Positions 39,178-48,445 of a stretch of 64,000 nt of DNA are shown here, in pieces (the stretch's first letter is position 1; every line of letters begins with the position of its first letter). The notes under the pieces were generated by a model. That model did no database searches and was not told the origin of the DNA. It was given only the letters and a program-made list of their open reading frames with translations. This stretch comes from DASQHY01 sp035602605 (GTDB lineage: Bacteria; Acidobacteriota; Terriglobia; Acidiferrales; UBA7541): contig DATNLZ010000007.1 in the NCBI GenBank assembly GCA_035602605.1, positions 1 to 64,000 on the forward strand. Direction: 5' to 3'. The position numbers were made by a program, and so were the translations under genes.

Positions 39178-40749
39178 ATGCCTGATTACATGTATTCCCT
39201 GGAAAGCCGCCTTTCCGCTGAACAGCGCGCGGCAATGGTCAGGGTGCAGGAACTGGCCGCCGCCATCGGCGCTAACGTTTATCTGACAGGGGGCGCGGTG
39301 CGCGACTTGATTTCCGGGGCCCCCATCCGCGACTTGGACTTCACGCTGGAAGGCAATCCGACGCGCCTAGCTCGCGAACTGGAAAAGGGGGGAGCGGAAA
39401 TTCTTACGGAGGATGAGCGTGTCCGCCATTTAGAGGTGATCTTCGCCGGCGGTTCCCCCGGAAGCTTGACAGCCGCCCGTGACGACGTCTATTCGCGCCC
39501 GGGTACCAAACCCGAAATTCGCTGGTCGACTATCATGGAAGATTTACGGCGGCGCGATTTTTCCTTAAATGCAATCGCTATCTCGCTCAATCCAAATTCG
39601 CGCGGGTTGCTGCTCGATCCCACCAATGGTTTGTCAGATATTGAAAATCACGAGGTACGAGCACTCTCTATACACAGCTTCACCAACCAGCCGGTCCGGC
39701 TGCTCCGGGCTCTGCGATACGCGGCACGCATGGGTTTCAAGCTTGAATCTCGGACTTCTGAATGGTTTGCTTTGGCCATTGAGCGGGGCATGCATGAACA
39801 AATTCCACCAGAAGATGCCGGTCAGGAGCTGCAGCAAGTTGCCCGTGAAGAAAAGCCTGCGGCAATTCTAAAGTACTGGGAAGCCCAGAACTTGATTGCC
39901 GCGATCCATCCCCAGCTTGCGCGACGCCATCCGGATTACGAGGCCCTGCAACGATTGATGAAAGTCCGCGACGACCTTATCGCTTCTGGATTGCGTCCAC
40001 GGCTGGCGGCTCCGGCAATTCGCGCGATCCTCGGTCGGCTGAAGGATAGAGAACGTAGCGGGTCACTTTCTCGCATGGCATATCGTTCGGCTGATAGCGA
40101 AGCTATCCTGAAAATTGAAAGTGATGCCGAGAAGGCGCAAAAGTTTCTCGCCGGCCGCAAAACAGCTGATCCGGTTGAAGCGTTCCACTTTCTGGAAAAG
40201 CTGCCGCTAGAACAGACCGCTTACATCCTGGCGGAATCTTCCAACTCCAAGGTCCTAGGAAAAATTCGGAACTTTCTCCACAAATGGCGCCCTCTCCGCC
40301 TGGCCCTGCCGAGTGTGGAAACCGAGCTGGAAGGCTTGGGTATGCCGCGCGGTCCAAAGTTTGAAAAGGTAATGCAGGAGGTGTTCAAGCAGCAATTGCT
40401 GGGCAAGGGACGAAAGCCCGAGGACCGCATAAAGCTGTTGCGGAAATTATCCGGCATCAAAGAACCTCCGAAGAAGAAAATCAAGGAAGAAAAAAGAAGC
40501 AAAGGTGCTGAAAAGTTTGCGGCCAAAAGGCAGGAAGCTCATGAGGCTCAAGTGGGTAAGCAAAAGGGCGCCAAAGCAGCGCGAGGGTCAACGACCGCAA
40601 CCGGGGCGACTTCTACCGCTGGGACTTTGCCGCCAAAACGAACAGGGCATGTTTCCGCAAAGAGGGCCTCACCGTCTAAAAGTCGCGAGCATTCGCAACG
40701 TTCCCGTCCTCAAAGGACATCGAAATCCAAGAAAACGACAAAACGTTAA
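39178..40749 (+). CDS. CCA-adding-type tRNA nucleotidyltransferase / poly(A) polymerase family
   Basis: The class-II nucleotidyltransferase head is complete: TGGAVRDLI (residues 37-45), the Asp pair in PIRDLDF (52 and 54), and then DLRRRDFSLNAIAISL and the PVRLLRALRYAARMGF motif. The protein has a C-terminal helical part and a basic, Lys/Arg/Ser/Thr-rich tail of about 80 residues (440-523) beyond the usual enzyme. It adds CCA or A residues to RNA 3' ends; which one is unclear. ATG 39178 follows GAGGAGC by three bases; earlier in-frame starts have no support. Confidence 0.88.
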   Translation: MPDYMYSLESRLSAEQRAAMVRVQELAAAIGANVYLTGGAVRDLISGAPIRDLDFTLEGNPTRLARELEKGGAEILTEDERVRHLEVIFAGGSPGSLTAARDDVYSRPGTKPEIRWSTIMEDLRRRDFSLNAIAISLNPNSRGLLLDPTNGLSDIENHEVRALSIHSFTNQPVRLLRALRYAARMGFKLESRTSEWFALAIERGMHEQIPPEDAGQELQQVAREEKPAAILKYWEAQNLIAAIHPQLARRHPDYEALQRLMKVRDDLIASGLRPRLAAPAIRAILGRLKDRERSGSLSRMAYRSADSEAILKIESDAEKAQKFLAGRKTADPVEAFHFLEKLPLEQTAYILAESSNSKVLGKIRNFLHKWRPLRLALPSVETELEGLGMPRGPKFEKVMQEVFKQQLLGKGRKPEDRIKLLRKLSGIKEPPKKKIKEEKRSKGAEKFAAKRQEAHEAQVGKQKGAKAARGSTTATGATSTAGTLPPKRTGHVSAKRASPSKSREHSQRSRPQRTSKSKKTTKR

Positions 40750-40803
40750 TCGAGGGTTTCTTGAATTGTAAAAACCTTCCTCGCAAAAACAATCGACGGG
40801 GTT

Positions 40804-40809
40804 TAGAAT
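40804..40809 (+). promoter_or_regulatory. -10 element placed for leaderless dnaE transcription
   Basis: TAGAAT is followed by eight bases and ATG 40818, with no Shine-Dalgarno sequence between. The -35 region is poor. Confidence 0.4.
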
Positions 40810-40817
40810 GAACTAAC

Positions 40818-43800
40818 ATGGTCCAGCAGAAATTTGTCCATCTCCACGTTCACACAGATTTCAGCCTGCTTGACGGCGCCTGCGAGATTAATGAGCTACT
40901 CGATGAAACCGCCCGCCGTGGTGCCCCGTCTGTTGCGGTCACGGATCACGGAAATCTTTTCGCCGCGGCCAACTTTTATCACGAGGCCAGCAAGCGAAAC
41001 GTAAAACCCATCATAGGTTGCGAAGTGTACGTAGCCAAGGGCAGCCGGCATGATCGTGGCGACAAAACCAATGGTGCCGAGCATAGCGGCCCAGCTAAGT
41101 CGGCCGTCGAGTCCGGAATACGCGGCAGCAACCATCTTCTGCTCTTGTGCGAAAACAACGAAGGCTACCGTAATCTCTTAAAACTGGTCTCGGCTGGTTT
41201 TCTTGAAGGCTTCTACTACCGGCCACGAATTGACTACGACTTGCTTGCCAAGCATAGTCGCGGCCTGATCGCATTATCCGCCTGCTTGCGCGGCGCTGTT
41301 ACCGAAGCAGTCGTTGAGGAACGCGTTGACGTCGCGCGCGAAAATGCCTACCGTCTGCGGGATATTTTCGGCAAAGGGAATTTTTTTCTGGAAATTCAGG
41401 ATCAGGGCCTCGAGATCGAAAAGGGAGTGAACCGCGAACTCGTCCGTCTTTCTCGCGAGACAGGCATTGCTCTGGTGGCCACTAACGATTGTCATTATCT
41501 TAATCAGTCTGACGCCCACGCCCAGGAAGTCCTGCTCTGCATACAAACCGGCAAGACCATGAGCGATGCACAGCGAATGAAATTCGCCACCGATCAGTTT
41601 TATTACAAGACGCCCGATGAAATGGCGCAGGTGTTTGGCGAGATCCCCGAGGTCCTCGATCGCACCCTTGCTATCGCCGAACGTTGCCACGTAAAAATCG
41701 AGCGCGTCGCCAATCCCTTTCCGGAATTCCAGGTTCCCGCAGGGCACACTACAGATTCATTTTTCGAGCGGGTCGTTCGCGAAGGTTTCGCCTCGCGTGT
41801 CCCCAGCCTCGAGAAACATGCAAAACAGGGTCACCTGCGCCAGCCTCTCGAGAGTTACGAGCGCCGCCTGACCCACGAAATTGAAATGATCAAGAAGATG
41901 CGGTTCGCCGGCTACTTCTTGATTGTTTGGGACTTCATCCACTACGCCCGAGCACAGGGCGTACCCGTGGGACCAGGACGCGGTTCAGCGGCCGGGAGCC
42001 TGGTGAGCTACGCGCTGCGGATCACCGACGTTGATCCCCTGCAATACGATTTGCTCTTCGAGCGTTTCCTAAACCCTGAGCGCATCTCGATGCCGGACAT
42101 TGATATCGATTTTTGCATGCGCCGCCGCGGCGAGGTCATCGATTACGTCACGCAGAAGTATGGCCGCGAAAATGTCGCGCAAATCATTACCTTTGGCACT
42201 ATGGCGGCCAAAGCTGCCATAAAAGACGTCGGGCGCGCCATGGACATTCCTTACGGCGACGTTGACCGCCTCGCAAAGCTTATTCCCAACCAGCTGAACA
42301 TTTGCCTCGACGACGCTCTCAAGCAATCCGCGCAACTCCGGTCACACGTGGAAAGCGACGAACGCTTGCGCCAGCTGATGACCGTCGCATTGCGCCTTGA
42401 AGGGATGGCTCGCCACGCTTCCACTCATGCCGCAGGAGTGGTTATTTCTCCTCAGCCGTTGACGGAAATTGTTCCCGTTTACAAAACGAATCGCGATGAA
42501 ATCACCACCCAATATGACATGTCCGCTCTCGAGCGCCTGGGTCTGCTCAAAATGGACTTCCTCGGCCTCACCACGCTCACCGTATTAAATGATGCTGTGC
42601 GCATGGTGAAGCAAAATCGCGGAGTCGAGCTCGACCTCGAAACGCTTCCTCTCGACGACCCCGAAACCTACAAGCTTTTCGCTCGCGGTGACACCACTGC
42701 GATTTTTCAGTTTGAGTCGCACGGGATGCGCGACATTCTCCGCCGTTATCAGCCGACCCGCGTCGAAGACCTCACCGCCCTCAACGCTCTCTACCGCCCC
42801 GGTCCGATTCAGGGCGGCATGATCGATGACTTTATTAATCGCAAGCACGGCAAAAAAAAGGTCACCTATGATTTGCCGGAGCTTCAAGAAATCCTCGACG
42901 AAACCTACGGCGTAATCGTTTATCAGGAACAAGTCATGCAGATCGCCAATCGTCTGGCCGGCTTTTCCCTCGGCGAAGCGGATATCCTGCGCCGCGCCAT
43001 GGGCAAAAAGAAGCGCGAGGAGATGGCCTCTCAACGCGAGAAATTTCTTGCTGGATGCCGCGCACACAAGATCGCCGACAAGAAAGCCGAGCGCATTTTC
43101 GATCTGATGGCCGAGTTTGCTGGCTATGGCTTTAACAAGTCGCATTCCTGCGCTTACGCGCTCTTGGCCTATCAAACTGCATATCTGAAAACTCATTTTC
43201 CAGTTGAATTCATGGCCGCCTTGCTTACTTCGGAAGCTGGGAACACCGAAAAGACCGTCAAGTACATCAACGAATCGCGCGGCATGGGCATCACCGTCCT
43301 CCCGCCAGATGTGCACGAGAGCGATTTATACTTTACGCCGGTTGGCGATGCGATTCGCTTCGGCCTAGCCGCCATCAAAAATGTGGGCGAGAATACCGCG
43401 GCGGGCATCTTCGAAGCCCGCGCGCGCATTGGCGGTTTCGGTTCGCTCGATAAATTCTGCGAGGAGCTGGACCCGCGCCTGATCAATCGGCGGGTCCTCG
43501 AAAGTTTGTTGAAATCCGGGGCGATGGACGCTTTTGGCGACCGTGCGCGGGTGAATGCCGCGATCGACCGCGCACTCGATCGCGCGCAAAAAGCTGCGCG
43601 GATGCGAAGTTCGGGCCAGCACGCCATGTTCGCCGGGACCCCCGAGCTTCCGACATTTGAGGATTTACCCGAAGTTCCGTCATGGTCCGAAGAAGAACGT
43701 CTGGCCGGCGAATACGCGGTGCTTGGATTCTACGTCTCCGGTCATCCCCTGGCTAAATACTCCGGCCGCCTGAAGGAACTTAAGGCTGTCGACTTGGGTG

Positions 43801-44333
43801 CTCTCGAGTCCAGGCGCAATGGCGAAGAGATCACCATTGCTGGAATCGTGGTGGCCACGAGGCCAATGCGTTCACGCAAGGGTGCTCGATGGGCGATCTT
43901 CACCCTGCAGGATTTGACCGGTGTCCAGGAGCTCTTGGCTTTTCCCGAGGCCTTTGCCAAGATTGAAAAGGTTTTGAAAGCTGGCGCGCCGCTATTAATC
44001 AAAGGCCGCGTCGATCGAGAGGAAGCCGGCACACGGGTTGTGGTCTTGGAGGCGCGCCTGCTTGATGATGTCTCCGCGCCCCCTGCGCTGATGCGCGTCC
44101 GCGTTGATCTTGCGGAAATGGATGAGTCCACGATCGATCGTTTGCGGGAACTGTTCGAGGGAATGCCGGGGTCTTGCCCGGTCACCTTTGAGCTGTTGTT
44201 GCGCGACGGCACCCATGCGACGCTGCAGGCCCAACAGCGCGTCCGTGCGGACCGCGCCCTGGTGGCCGCCGTTTGTGAAATGTGCGGACCAGACGCCGTG
44301 GAAGTTGTTTCTGAACTGAAGAGCGTGAATTGA
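40818..44333 (+). CDS. dnaE: DNA polymerase III alpha subunit DnaE
   Basis: This replicative polymerase (1171 residues) opens with a PHP domain (FVHLHVHTDFSLLDGA, AVTDHGNLF). The palm holds GPGRGSAAGSLVSYALRITD and PDIDIDFCMRRRGEVIDYV with its catalytic Asp residues. Further blocks include NALYRPGPIQGGMIDDFI, GVIVYQEQVMQIA and FNKSHSCAYALLAYQTAYLK. HhH and OB-fold domains are at the C-terminus (ITIAGIVVATRPMRSRKG). At 1171 residues it is full length for DnaE1. accA starts 18 bases later. Confidence 0.97.
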   Translation: MVQQKFVHLHVHTDFSLLDGACEINELLDETARRGAPSVAVTDHGNLFAAANFYHEASKRNVKPIIGCEVYVAKGSRHDRGDKTNGAEHSGPAKSAVESGIRGSNHLLLLCENNEGYRNLLKLVSAGFLEGFYYRPRIDYDLLAKHSRGLIALSACLRGAVTEAVVEERVDVARENAYRLRDIFGKGNFFLEIQDQGLEIEKGVNRELVRLSRETGIALVATNDCHYLNQSDAHAQEVLLCIQTGKTMSDAQRMKFATDQFYYKTPDEMAQVFGEIPEVLDRTLAIAERCHVKIERVANPFPEFQVPAGHTTDSFFERVVREGFASRVPSLEKHAKQGHLRQPLESYERRLTHEIEMIKKMRFAGYFLIVWDFIHYARAQGVPVGPGRGSAAGSLVSYALRITDVDPLQYDLLFERFLNPERISMPDIDIDFCMRRRGEVIDYVTQKYGRENVAQIITFGTMAAKAAIKDVGRAMDIPYGDVDRLAKLIPNQLNICLDDALKQSAQLRSHVESDERLRQLMTVALRLEGMARHASTHAAGVVISPQPLTEIVPVYKTNRDEITTQYDMSALERLGLLKMDFLGLTTLTVLNDAVRMVKQNRGVELDLETLPLDDPETYKLFARGDTTAIFQFESHGMRDILRRYQPTRVEDLTALNALYRPGPIQGGMIDDFINRKHGKKKVTYDLPELQEILDETYGVIVYQEQVMQIANRLAGFSLGEADILRRAMGKKKREEMASQREKFLAGCRAHKIADKKAERIFDLMAEFAGYGFNKSHSCAYALLAYQTAYLKTHFPVEFMAALLTSEAGNTEKTVKYINESRGMGITVLPPDVHESDLYFTPVGDAIRFGLAAIKNVGENTAAGIFEARARIGGFGSLDKFCEELDPRLINRRVLESLLKSGAMDAFGDRARVNAAIDRALDRAQKAARMRSSGQHAMFAGTPELPTFEDLPEVPSWSEEERLAGEYAVLGFYVSGHPLAKYSGRLKELKAVDLGALESRRNGEEITIAGIVVATRPMRSRKGARWAIFTLQDLTGVQELLAFPEAFAKIEKVLKAGAPLLIKGRVDREEAGTRVVVLEARLLDDVSAPPALMRVRVDLAEMDESTIDRLRELFEGMPGSCPVTFELLLRDGTHATLQAQQRVRADRALVAAVCEMCGPDAVEVVSELKSVN

Positions 44334-44351
44334 GCTTCGGGCGCAACCATC

Positions 44352-45308
44352 GTGGAAAAGATGCGACGGAAAAAAGCAATAGAAGCGCTTGAAAGGGAAG
44401 TGGAGGAGCTCAGACGACTCGGCACCATTGATGCATCCGAGGCCGAGCTCGAGCGCATCCGCAGCGAAGTAGCCGAGCTGAGGCGCGAATTCTACACGCA
44501 CATTACCCCTTGGCAGCGCGCACAAATTGCGCGCCATCCTCAGCGACCCTACACGCTGGATTTTATCCGGCTCCTTTTTACCGACTTCACCGAGCTTCAT
44601 GGCGACCGTGGCTTTGGCGAAGATCCGGCTATCGTGGCGGGCTTCGCGCGTTATCGCGGCCGTCCGGTCGCCGTCGTGGGCCATCAGAAAGGACGCGATA
44701 CCAAGCAGCGCCTTATGCGCAACTTTGGCCAACCCAAGCCTGAGGGCTTTCGCAAAGCTCTTCGCATCATGCAGCTCGCCGCAAAATTCGGCCGGCCAAT
44801 TTTCACGTTCATTGACACCCAGGGCGCGTATCCCGGCATTGACGCCGAAGAACGTGGACAAGCAGAAGCCATCGCCCGAAATTTGCGCGAGATGACTCGG
44901 CTCCCCACACCTATCATTGTCTCGGTTACCGGCGAAGGAGGATCCGGCGGAGCGCTGGCCATCGCTGTCGGTGACAAAGTAAATATTCTAGAGAACGCTT
45001 TTTACTCTGTGATCTCACCCGAGGGCTGCGCTGCCATCATGTGGCGCGATTCTTCTAAAGCGGAGACCGCGGCTGGGGCGCTGAAAATCACCGCGCAAGA
45101 CTTGCGCGAGTTGGGAATCGTCGACGAAATAGTCCCTGAACCCGACGGAGGCGCACATCTGGACCATGAAGCTGCCGCCCAGCTTCTCGATCCAGTCCTG
45201 GAGCGAAATATGATGGAATTGATGAGTATCCCCGCCAACCAATTGGTCCAAGCCCGTTACGAAAAATTCCGCAGCATGGGTCAATATTTCGAAGGTGGCG
45301 ACACCTAG
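44352..45308 (+). CDS. accA: Acetyl-CoA carboxylase carboxyltransferase subunit alpha
   Basis: AccA is the alpha half of the carboxyltransferase that makes malonyl-CoA for fatty-acid synthesis. An N-terminal helical segment (MEKMRRKKAIEALEREVEEL) precedes the crotonase-fold core: HGDRGFGEDPAIVAGFARY, VVGHQKGRDTKQ, IFTFIDTQGAYPGIDAEERGQ, VTGEGGSGGALAIAVGDKV and YSVISPEGCAAIMWRDSSKA. The length of 318 is typical. The start is GTG 44352, 18 bases after dnaE. accD is not in the window. Confidence 0.95.
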   Translation: MEKMRRKKAIEALEREVEELRRLGTIDASEAELERIRSEVAELRREFYTHITPWQRAQIARHPQRPYTLDFIRLLFTDFTELHGDRGFGEDPAIVAGFARYRGRPVAVVGHQKGRDTKQRLMRNFGQPKPEGFRKALRIMQLAAKFGRPIFTFIDTQGAYPGIDAEERGQAEAIARNLREMTRLPTPIIVSVTGEGGSGGALAIAVGDKVNILENAFYSVISPEGCAAIMWRDSSKAETAAGALKITAQDLRELGIVDEIVPEPDGGAHLDHEAAAQLLDPVLERNMMELMSIPANQLVQARYEKFRSMGQYFEGGDT

Positions 45309-45458
45309 GATGCATCTCTCACCCTTAGCTGATTAGCCACCAACGTTGCGAACTAAGTTGTGTACGCACCGTTTACTGCCATAGGCTGTTTCCGTAGCCA
45401 TTCCTTAACATTGGCTGCCAGAAATAACCAAGTGGAGCCCCTGGAGGCTTTCGTAGAC

Positions 45459-45779
45459 ATGTCTGAACCCTTCCGGCCTTTTGAGCGTCTCGTGGAGATC
45501 ACCATCTTCGGCAAGAAGTTTCAAGTCCCGGAGAAGAACTCGCTCCTTCGTTGCTTTCAATACATTAGTCCGGAGACGGTGCCCTACGGACGCTTCTGTT
45601 GGAACCAGGAGTGTCAGTATTGCCGAGTGATGTGCCAGCTTCCCGACGATGATCAGCCTCGAGAAATGTTGAGCTGCAAATTTATCGTAATGTCCGGGAT
45701 GGCCATCACCGAAATCAGTCAGGAATTGAAGTGGTGTCTACGCGCCAAGCTTCCTTCTGACGCTCCGGTCTCTCGCTAA
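45459..45779 (+). CDS. Small 2Fe-2S ferredoxin-like protein
   Basis: The predicted cluster ligands are Cys47, Cys52, Cys55 and Cys73 (C-X4-C-X2-C-X17-C), the plant-type ferredoxin arrangement. The surrounding sequence FGKKFQVPEKNSLLR and CKFIVMSGMAIT fits a beta-grasp fold. The 106-residue length from ATG 45459 (GGAGG eleven bases upstream) seems right; a GTG at 45360 would add 33 residues of unrelated character. No catalytic partner domain is fused. Position just before the ccm cluster suggests an electron-transfer accessory role, but the redox partner is unknown. Confidence 0.75.
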   Translation: MSEPFRPFERLVEITIFGKKFQVPEKNSLLRCFQYISPETVPYGRFCWNQECQYCRVMCQLPDDDQPREMLSCKFIVMSGMAITEISQELKWCLRAKLPSDAPVSR

Positions 45780-45856
45780 ACGAAGCCTATCTCATTCCAG
45801 TCCAATCCTCCGCCACTTGCGCCCTGCTCTTGCGGCAATTCCGTAATGATGGACAG

Positions 45857-45884
45857 TTTACTTCCAATTAACGTGTGATAGAAT
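45857..45884 (+). promoter_or_regulatory. Extended -10 promoter of the ccm-hemH operon
   Basis: TTTACT (45857-45862) and TAGAAT (45879-45884) are 16 bases apart. TG-A immediately before TAGAAT makes an extended -10. Transcription would start near 45891, 27 bases before ccmE. Confidence 0.55.
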
Positions 45885-45917
45885 TGCAGTGTACGCTCAG
45901 AATAATTGGGGGAATCC

Positions 45918-46352
45918 GTGAAAACGAAAGCCAAGTTCACGGTCGGTGTGGCGATTATTGTGGTTTCGCTTGTTGCTTTAGCCGTACTCGGCGCGCGAGA
46001 CAGCAAGACTTACTATCACACCATTGCCGAGTTACCGACCCTGCAAGGAACCGCATTGCATCAACGCATACGCGTTGGCGGGACCGTGCAGTCTGGGTCC
46101 ATCGAGCGTGCGCAAGGCCGTATTGACTTCACCCTGCTAGGCGAAGGGAAAAGCCTTAAGGTAAGCTATGTGGGCACTGATCCGTTACCGGACACCTTCA
46201 AGGATGATTCTCAGGCGCTGGTCGAGGGGCACACCACGCCCAATGGCCGTTTCGTGGCGGAGAAAGTCCAAGCCAAATGCGCCTCCAAATATGAAGCTAC
46301 GCCCGGTCAGTCCGCACCCAAAGGTAGCGATTATTCGAATAAGAAAAGCTAG
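45918..46352 (+). CDS. ccmE: Cytochrome c maturation protein CcmE, CXXXY type
   Basis: CcmE is the haem chaperone that carries haem covalently between CcmC and the CcmF/H ligase. One N-terminal membrane anchor (FTVGVAIIVVSLVALAVLG) precedes a beta-barrel domain with IRVGGTVQSGSI and LVEGHTTPNGRFVAEKVQAK. The haem-attachment residue, His in the HXXXY motif of E. coli-type proteins, is Cys121 here (KCASKY). Such CXXXY variants are known from archaea and Desulfovibrio. GTG 45918 follows a GGGGGA by four bases; a TTG at 45906 lies inside it. It has 144 residues, and ccmF follows. Confidence 0.9.
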   Translation: MKTKAKFTVGVAIIVVSLVALAVLGARDSKTYYHTIAELPTLQGTALHQRIRVGGTVQSGSIERAQGRIDFTLLGEGKSLKVSYVGTDPLPDTFKDDSQALVEGHTTPNGRFVAEKVQAKCASKYEATPGQSAPKGSDYSNKKS

Positions 46353-46384
46353 CGTACGGCGAACCCATAGCTAGTGGAGCCATA

Positions 46385-48445
46385 GTGGATCTGTTCGGAT
46401 CATTTGCTTTACTTCTGGCGTTTGTCTGCGCGTTGTATGCGATTGGCGCGGGTATTGTCGCTATTCGCACGCGAAATCCGCTGCTCATCAAGAGCGCCAG
46501 GCAATCAGGCTTGGCGGTCTGCGGACTGGTCATGGCGGCTTCTGCCAGCTTGGCCTATCTATTCTTTACCGATAACTTTTCTAGTGCCTACGTAGCCGCC
46601 CACAGCAACCGCGACCTACCGCCCTTTTACAAAATAGCTGCCTTCTGGTCCGGACAGGAAGGCTCCTTGCTATTCTGGAGTCTGCTCCTGTCCGTCTATG
46701 TTTTCTCGGTTCTGTTCGCCTACCGTGCCAAGCATCCGGAGCTGATGCCTTACGTGGGAGTCGTTCTTGCCGGGGTACAACTGTTTTTCCTGACGCTGAA
46801 TAATTTTGTAGCCAATCCATTCCAGATACTGGGTGCCGCGAGCCCCGGCGGCGCGATGCAGTACACCAGGCTCGCGGACGGTGCAGGACTCAACCCATTG
46901 CTGCAATATCCCGAAATGGTGATCCACCCTCCGAACCTTTATTCCGGCTATACCGGTTTCACCATTCCGTTTGCTTTCGCTCTCGCGGCATTATTGGCGC
47001 GATATCCTGGTGAGAAATGGATTCACCTTACGCGCAAGTGGACGATGATCGCATGGGCCTTCCAGAGCGCAGGTATACTGCTCGGCGCGCACTGGGCCTA
47101 TGCAGTCCTCGGTTGGGGTGGCTACTGGGCTTGGGATCCTGTCGAAAACGCTTCGCTTATGCCTTGGCTTACCGGCACCGCATTTCTCCATTCCGTGATG
47201 ATGCAGGAGAAACGGGGCATGATGAAGGTGTGGAATGTTTGGCTGGTTTTCTCCACGTTTTTGCTTTGTATCCTTGGTACATTCCTCACGCGCAGCGGCG
47301 TGGTAAGTTCGGTCCACGCTTTCGCGCAATCTTCAATTGGGCCTTGGTTTGTGGGTTTCATCATCGTCGTCTTGACCGTGTGCACCTGGGCGTTTTTGAT
47401 GAATCGCGACTATCTGCGCAGCAACAACCATCTGGATTCGATGGTCTCGCGCGAATCAAGTTTCCTGTTTAATAATCTAATTCTCCTTGTTGCGTGCGTT
47501 GCCGTTCTCTCCGGCACACTTTTCCCGGTTCTCTCCGAATGGATCGAAGGGACCAAGATTAGCGTTGGCCCACCTTTCTTCAACCGGGTCAATATTCCCA
47601 TTGGTCTTTTTCTATTGTTTCTCACCGGTGTTGGCCCGCTGCTGGCCTGGCGAAAAACTTCGCTCGAGAGCCTCAAACGTAATTTTGGGGGCCCACTCGT
47701 TTGTGCTTTAGCAGCAGGCTTGCTCGCTTTTCCTCTAGGGTTGCGCGATTTTTATCCTCTGGTCTGTTTGATTCTTTGCGTGTTTGTGACCGTTACGATC
47801 CTTTTGGAATTTTTTCGAGGAGCCCGGGTTATTCGTGCGCGCACCGGGAGCGACATTTTGTCGGCAGCGGGACAGTTAACCTTGCGCAATACCCGCCGCT
47901 ACGGCGGGTATGTTGTCCATTTCGGAATGGTGTTGATTTTTATCGGCCTTATGGGCGCTGCTTTCAATCGTGACAAACAAATGGAGATGGCGCTCGGTTC
48001 CGCACTCGATATCGGTCCGTATCGTCTGATATTGCAAAGCTTCGACACGCGTCCCGAAAAAAATTACACCGCCGAGCGGGCCATTCTAGAGGTTATGGAA
48101 GACAATCGGCAGATCATGATGCTGTTTCCTGAGCGCCGTTTCTTCCAAGCCAATCAAGAATCGGGAACGATGGTGGCAATTCATTCGACACTCAAGCAAG
48201 ATCTGTACGTCGTTTACGCTGGCCGAACTCAGGATAAACAAACTCCCGTCATACACGCATATCTAAATCCATTGGTAAAATGGATTTGGTTGGGCGGGGC
48301 GATTGTAGTTCTCGGTACAATCCTGGCGCTTCTACCCAGTCGCCAAGCCGTCCTTGCATTGCGACCCGCGGCTCGCGTGGTTCCCGCTGCGGTGACCCCG
48401 CAAACGGTGATGACCGGGGTTTCAAACTATGAAGGCCACGATTAA
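46385..48445 (+). CDS. ccmF: Haem lyase CcmF of cytochrome c maturation
   Basis: CcmF attaches haem to apocytochrome c with CcmH. It has about 15 transmembrane segments and the WWD haem-binding domain (GWGGYWAWDPVENASLMPWL), with FTDNFSSAYVAAHSNRDLP near the N-terminus and FLTRSGVVSSVHAFAQS after the WWD loop. A C-terminal periplasmic part (residues about 520-620) is followed by a last helix. The length of 686 is normal. GTG 46385 follows GGAG. It overlaps ccmH by 17 bases. Confidence 0.95.
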   Translation: MDLFGSFALLLAFVCALYAIGAGIVAIRTRNPLLIKSARQSGLAVCGLVMAASASLAYLFFTDNFSSAYVAAHSNRDLPPFYKIAAFWSGQEGSLLFWSLLLSVYVFSVLFAYRAKHPELMPYVGVVLAGVQLFFLTLNNFVANPFQILGAASPGGAMQYTRLADGAGLNPLLQYPEMVIHPPNLYSGYTGFTIPFAFALAALLARYPGEKWIHLTRKWTMIAWAFQSAGILLGAHWAYAVLGWGGYWAWDPVENASLMPWLTGTAFLHSVMMQEKRGMMKVWNVWLVFSTFLLCILGTFLTRSGVVSSVHAFAQSSIGPWFVGFIIVVLTVCTWAFLMNRDYLRSNNHLDSMVSRESSFLFNNLILLVACVAVLSGTLFPVLSEWIEGTKISVGPPFFNRVNIPIGLFLLFLTGVGPLLAWRKTSLESLKRNFGGPLVCALAAGLLAFPLGLRDFYPLVCLILCVFVTVTILLEFFRGARVIRARTGSDILSAAGQLTLRNTRRYGGYVVHFGMVLIFIGLMGAAFNRDKQMEMALGSALDIGPYRLILQSFDTRPEKNYTAERAILEVMEDNRQIMMLFPERRFFQANQESGTMVAIHSTLKQDLYVVYAGRTQDKQTPVIHAYLNPLVKWIWLGGAIVVLGTILALLPSRQAVLALRPAARVVPAAVTPQTVMTGVSNYEGHD

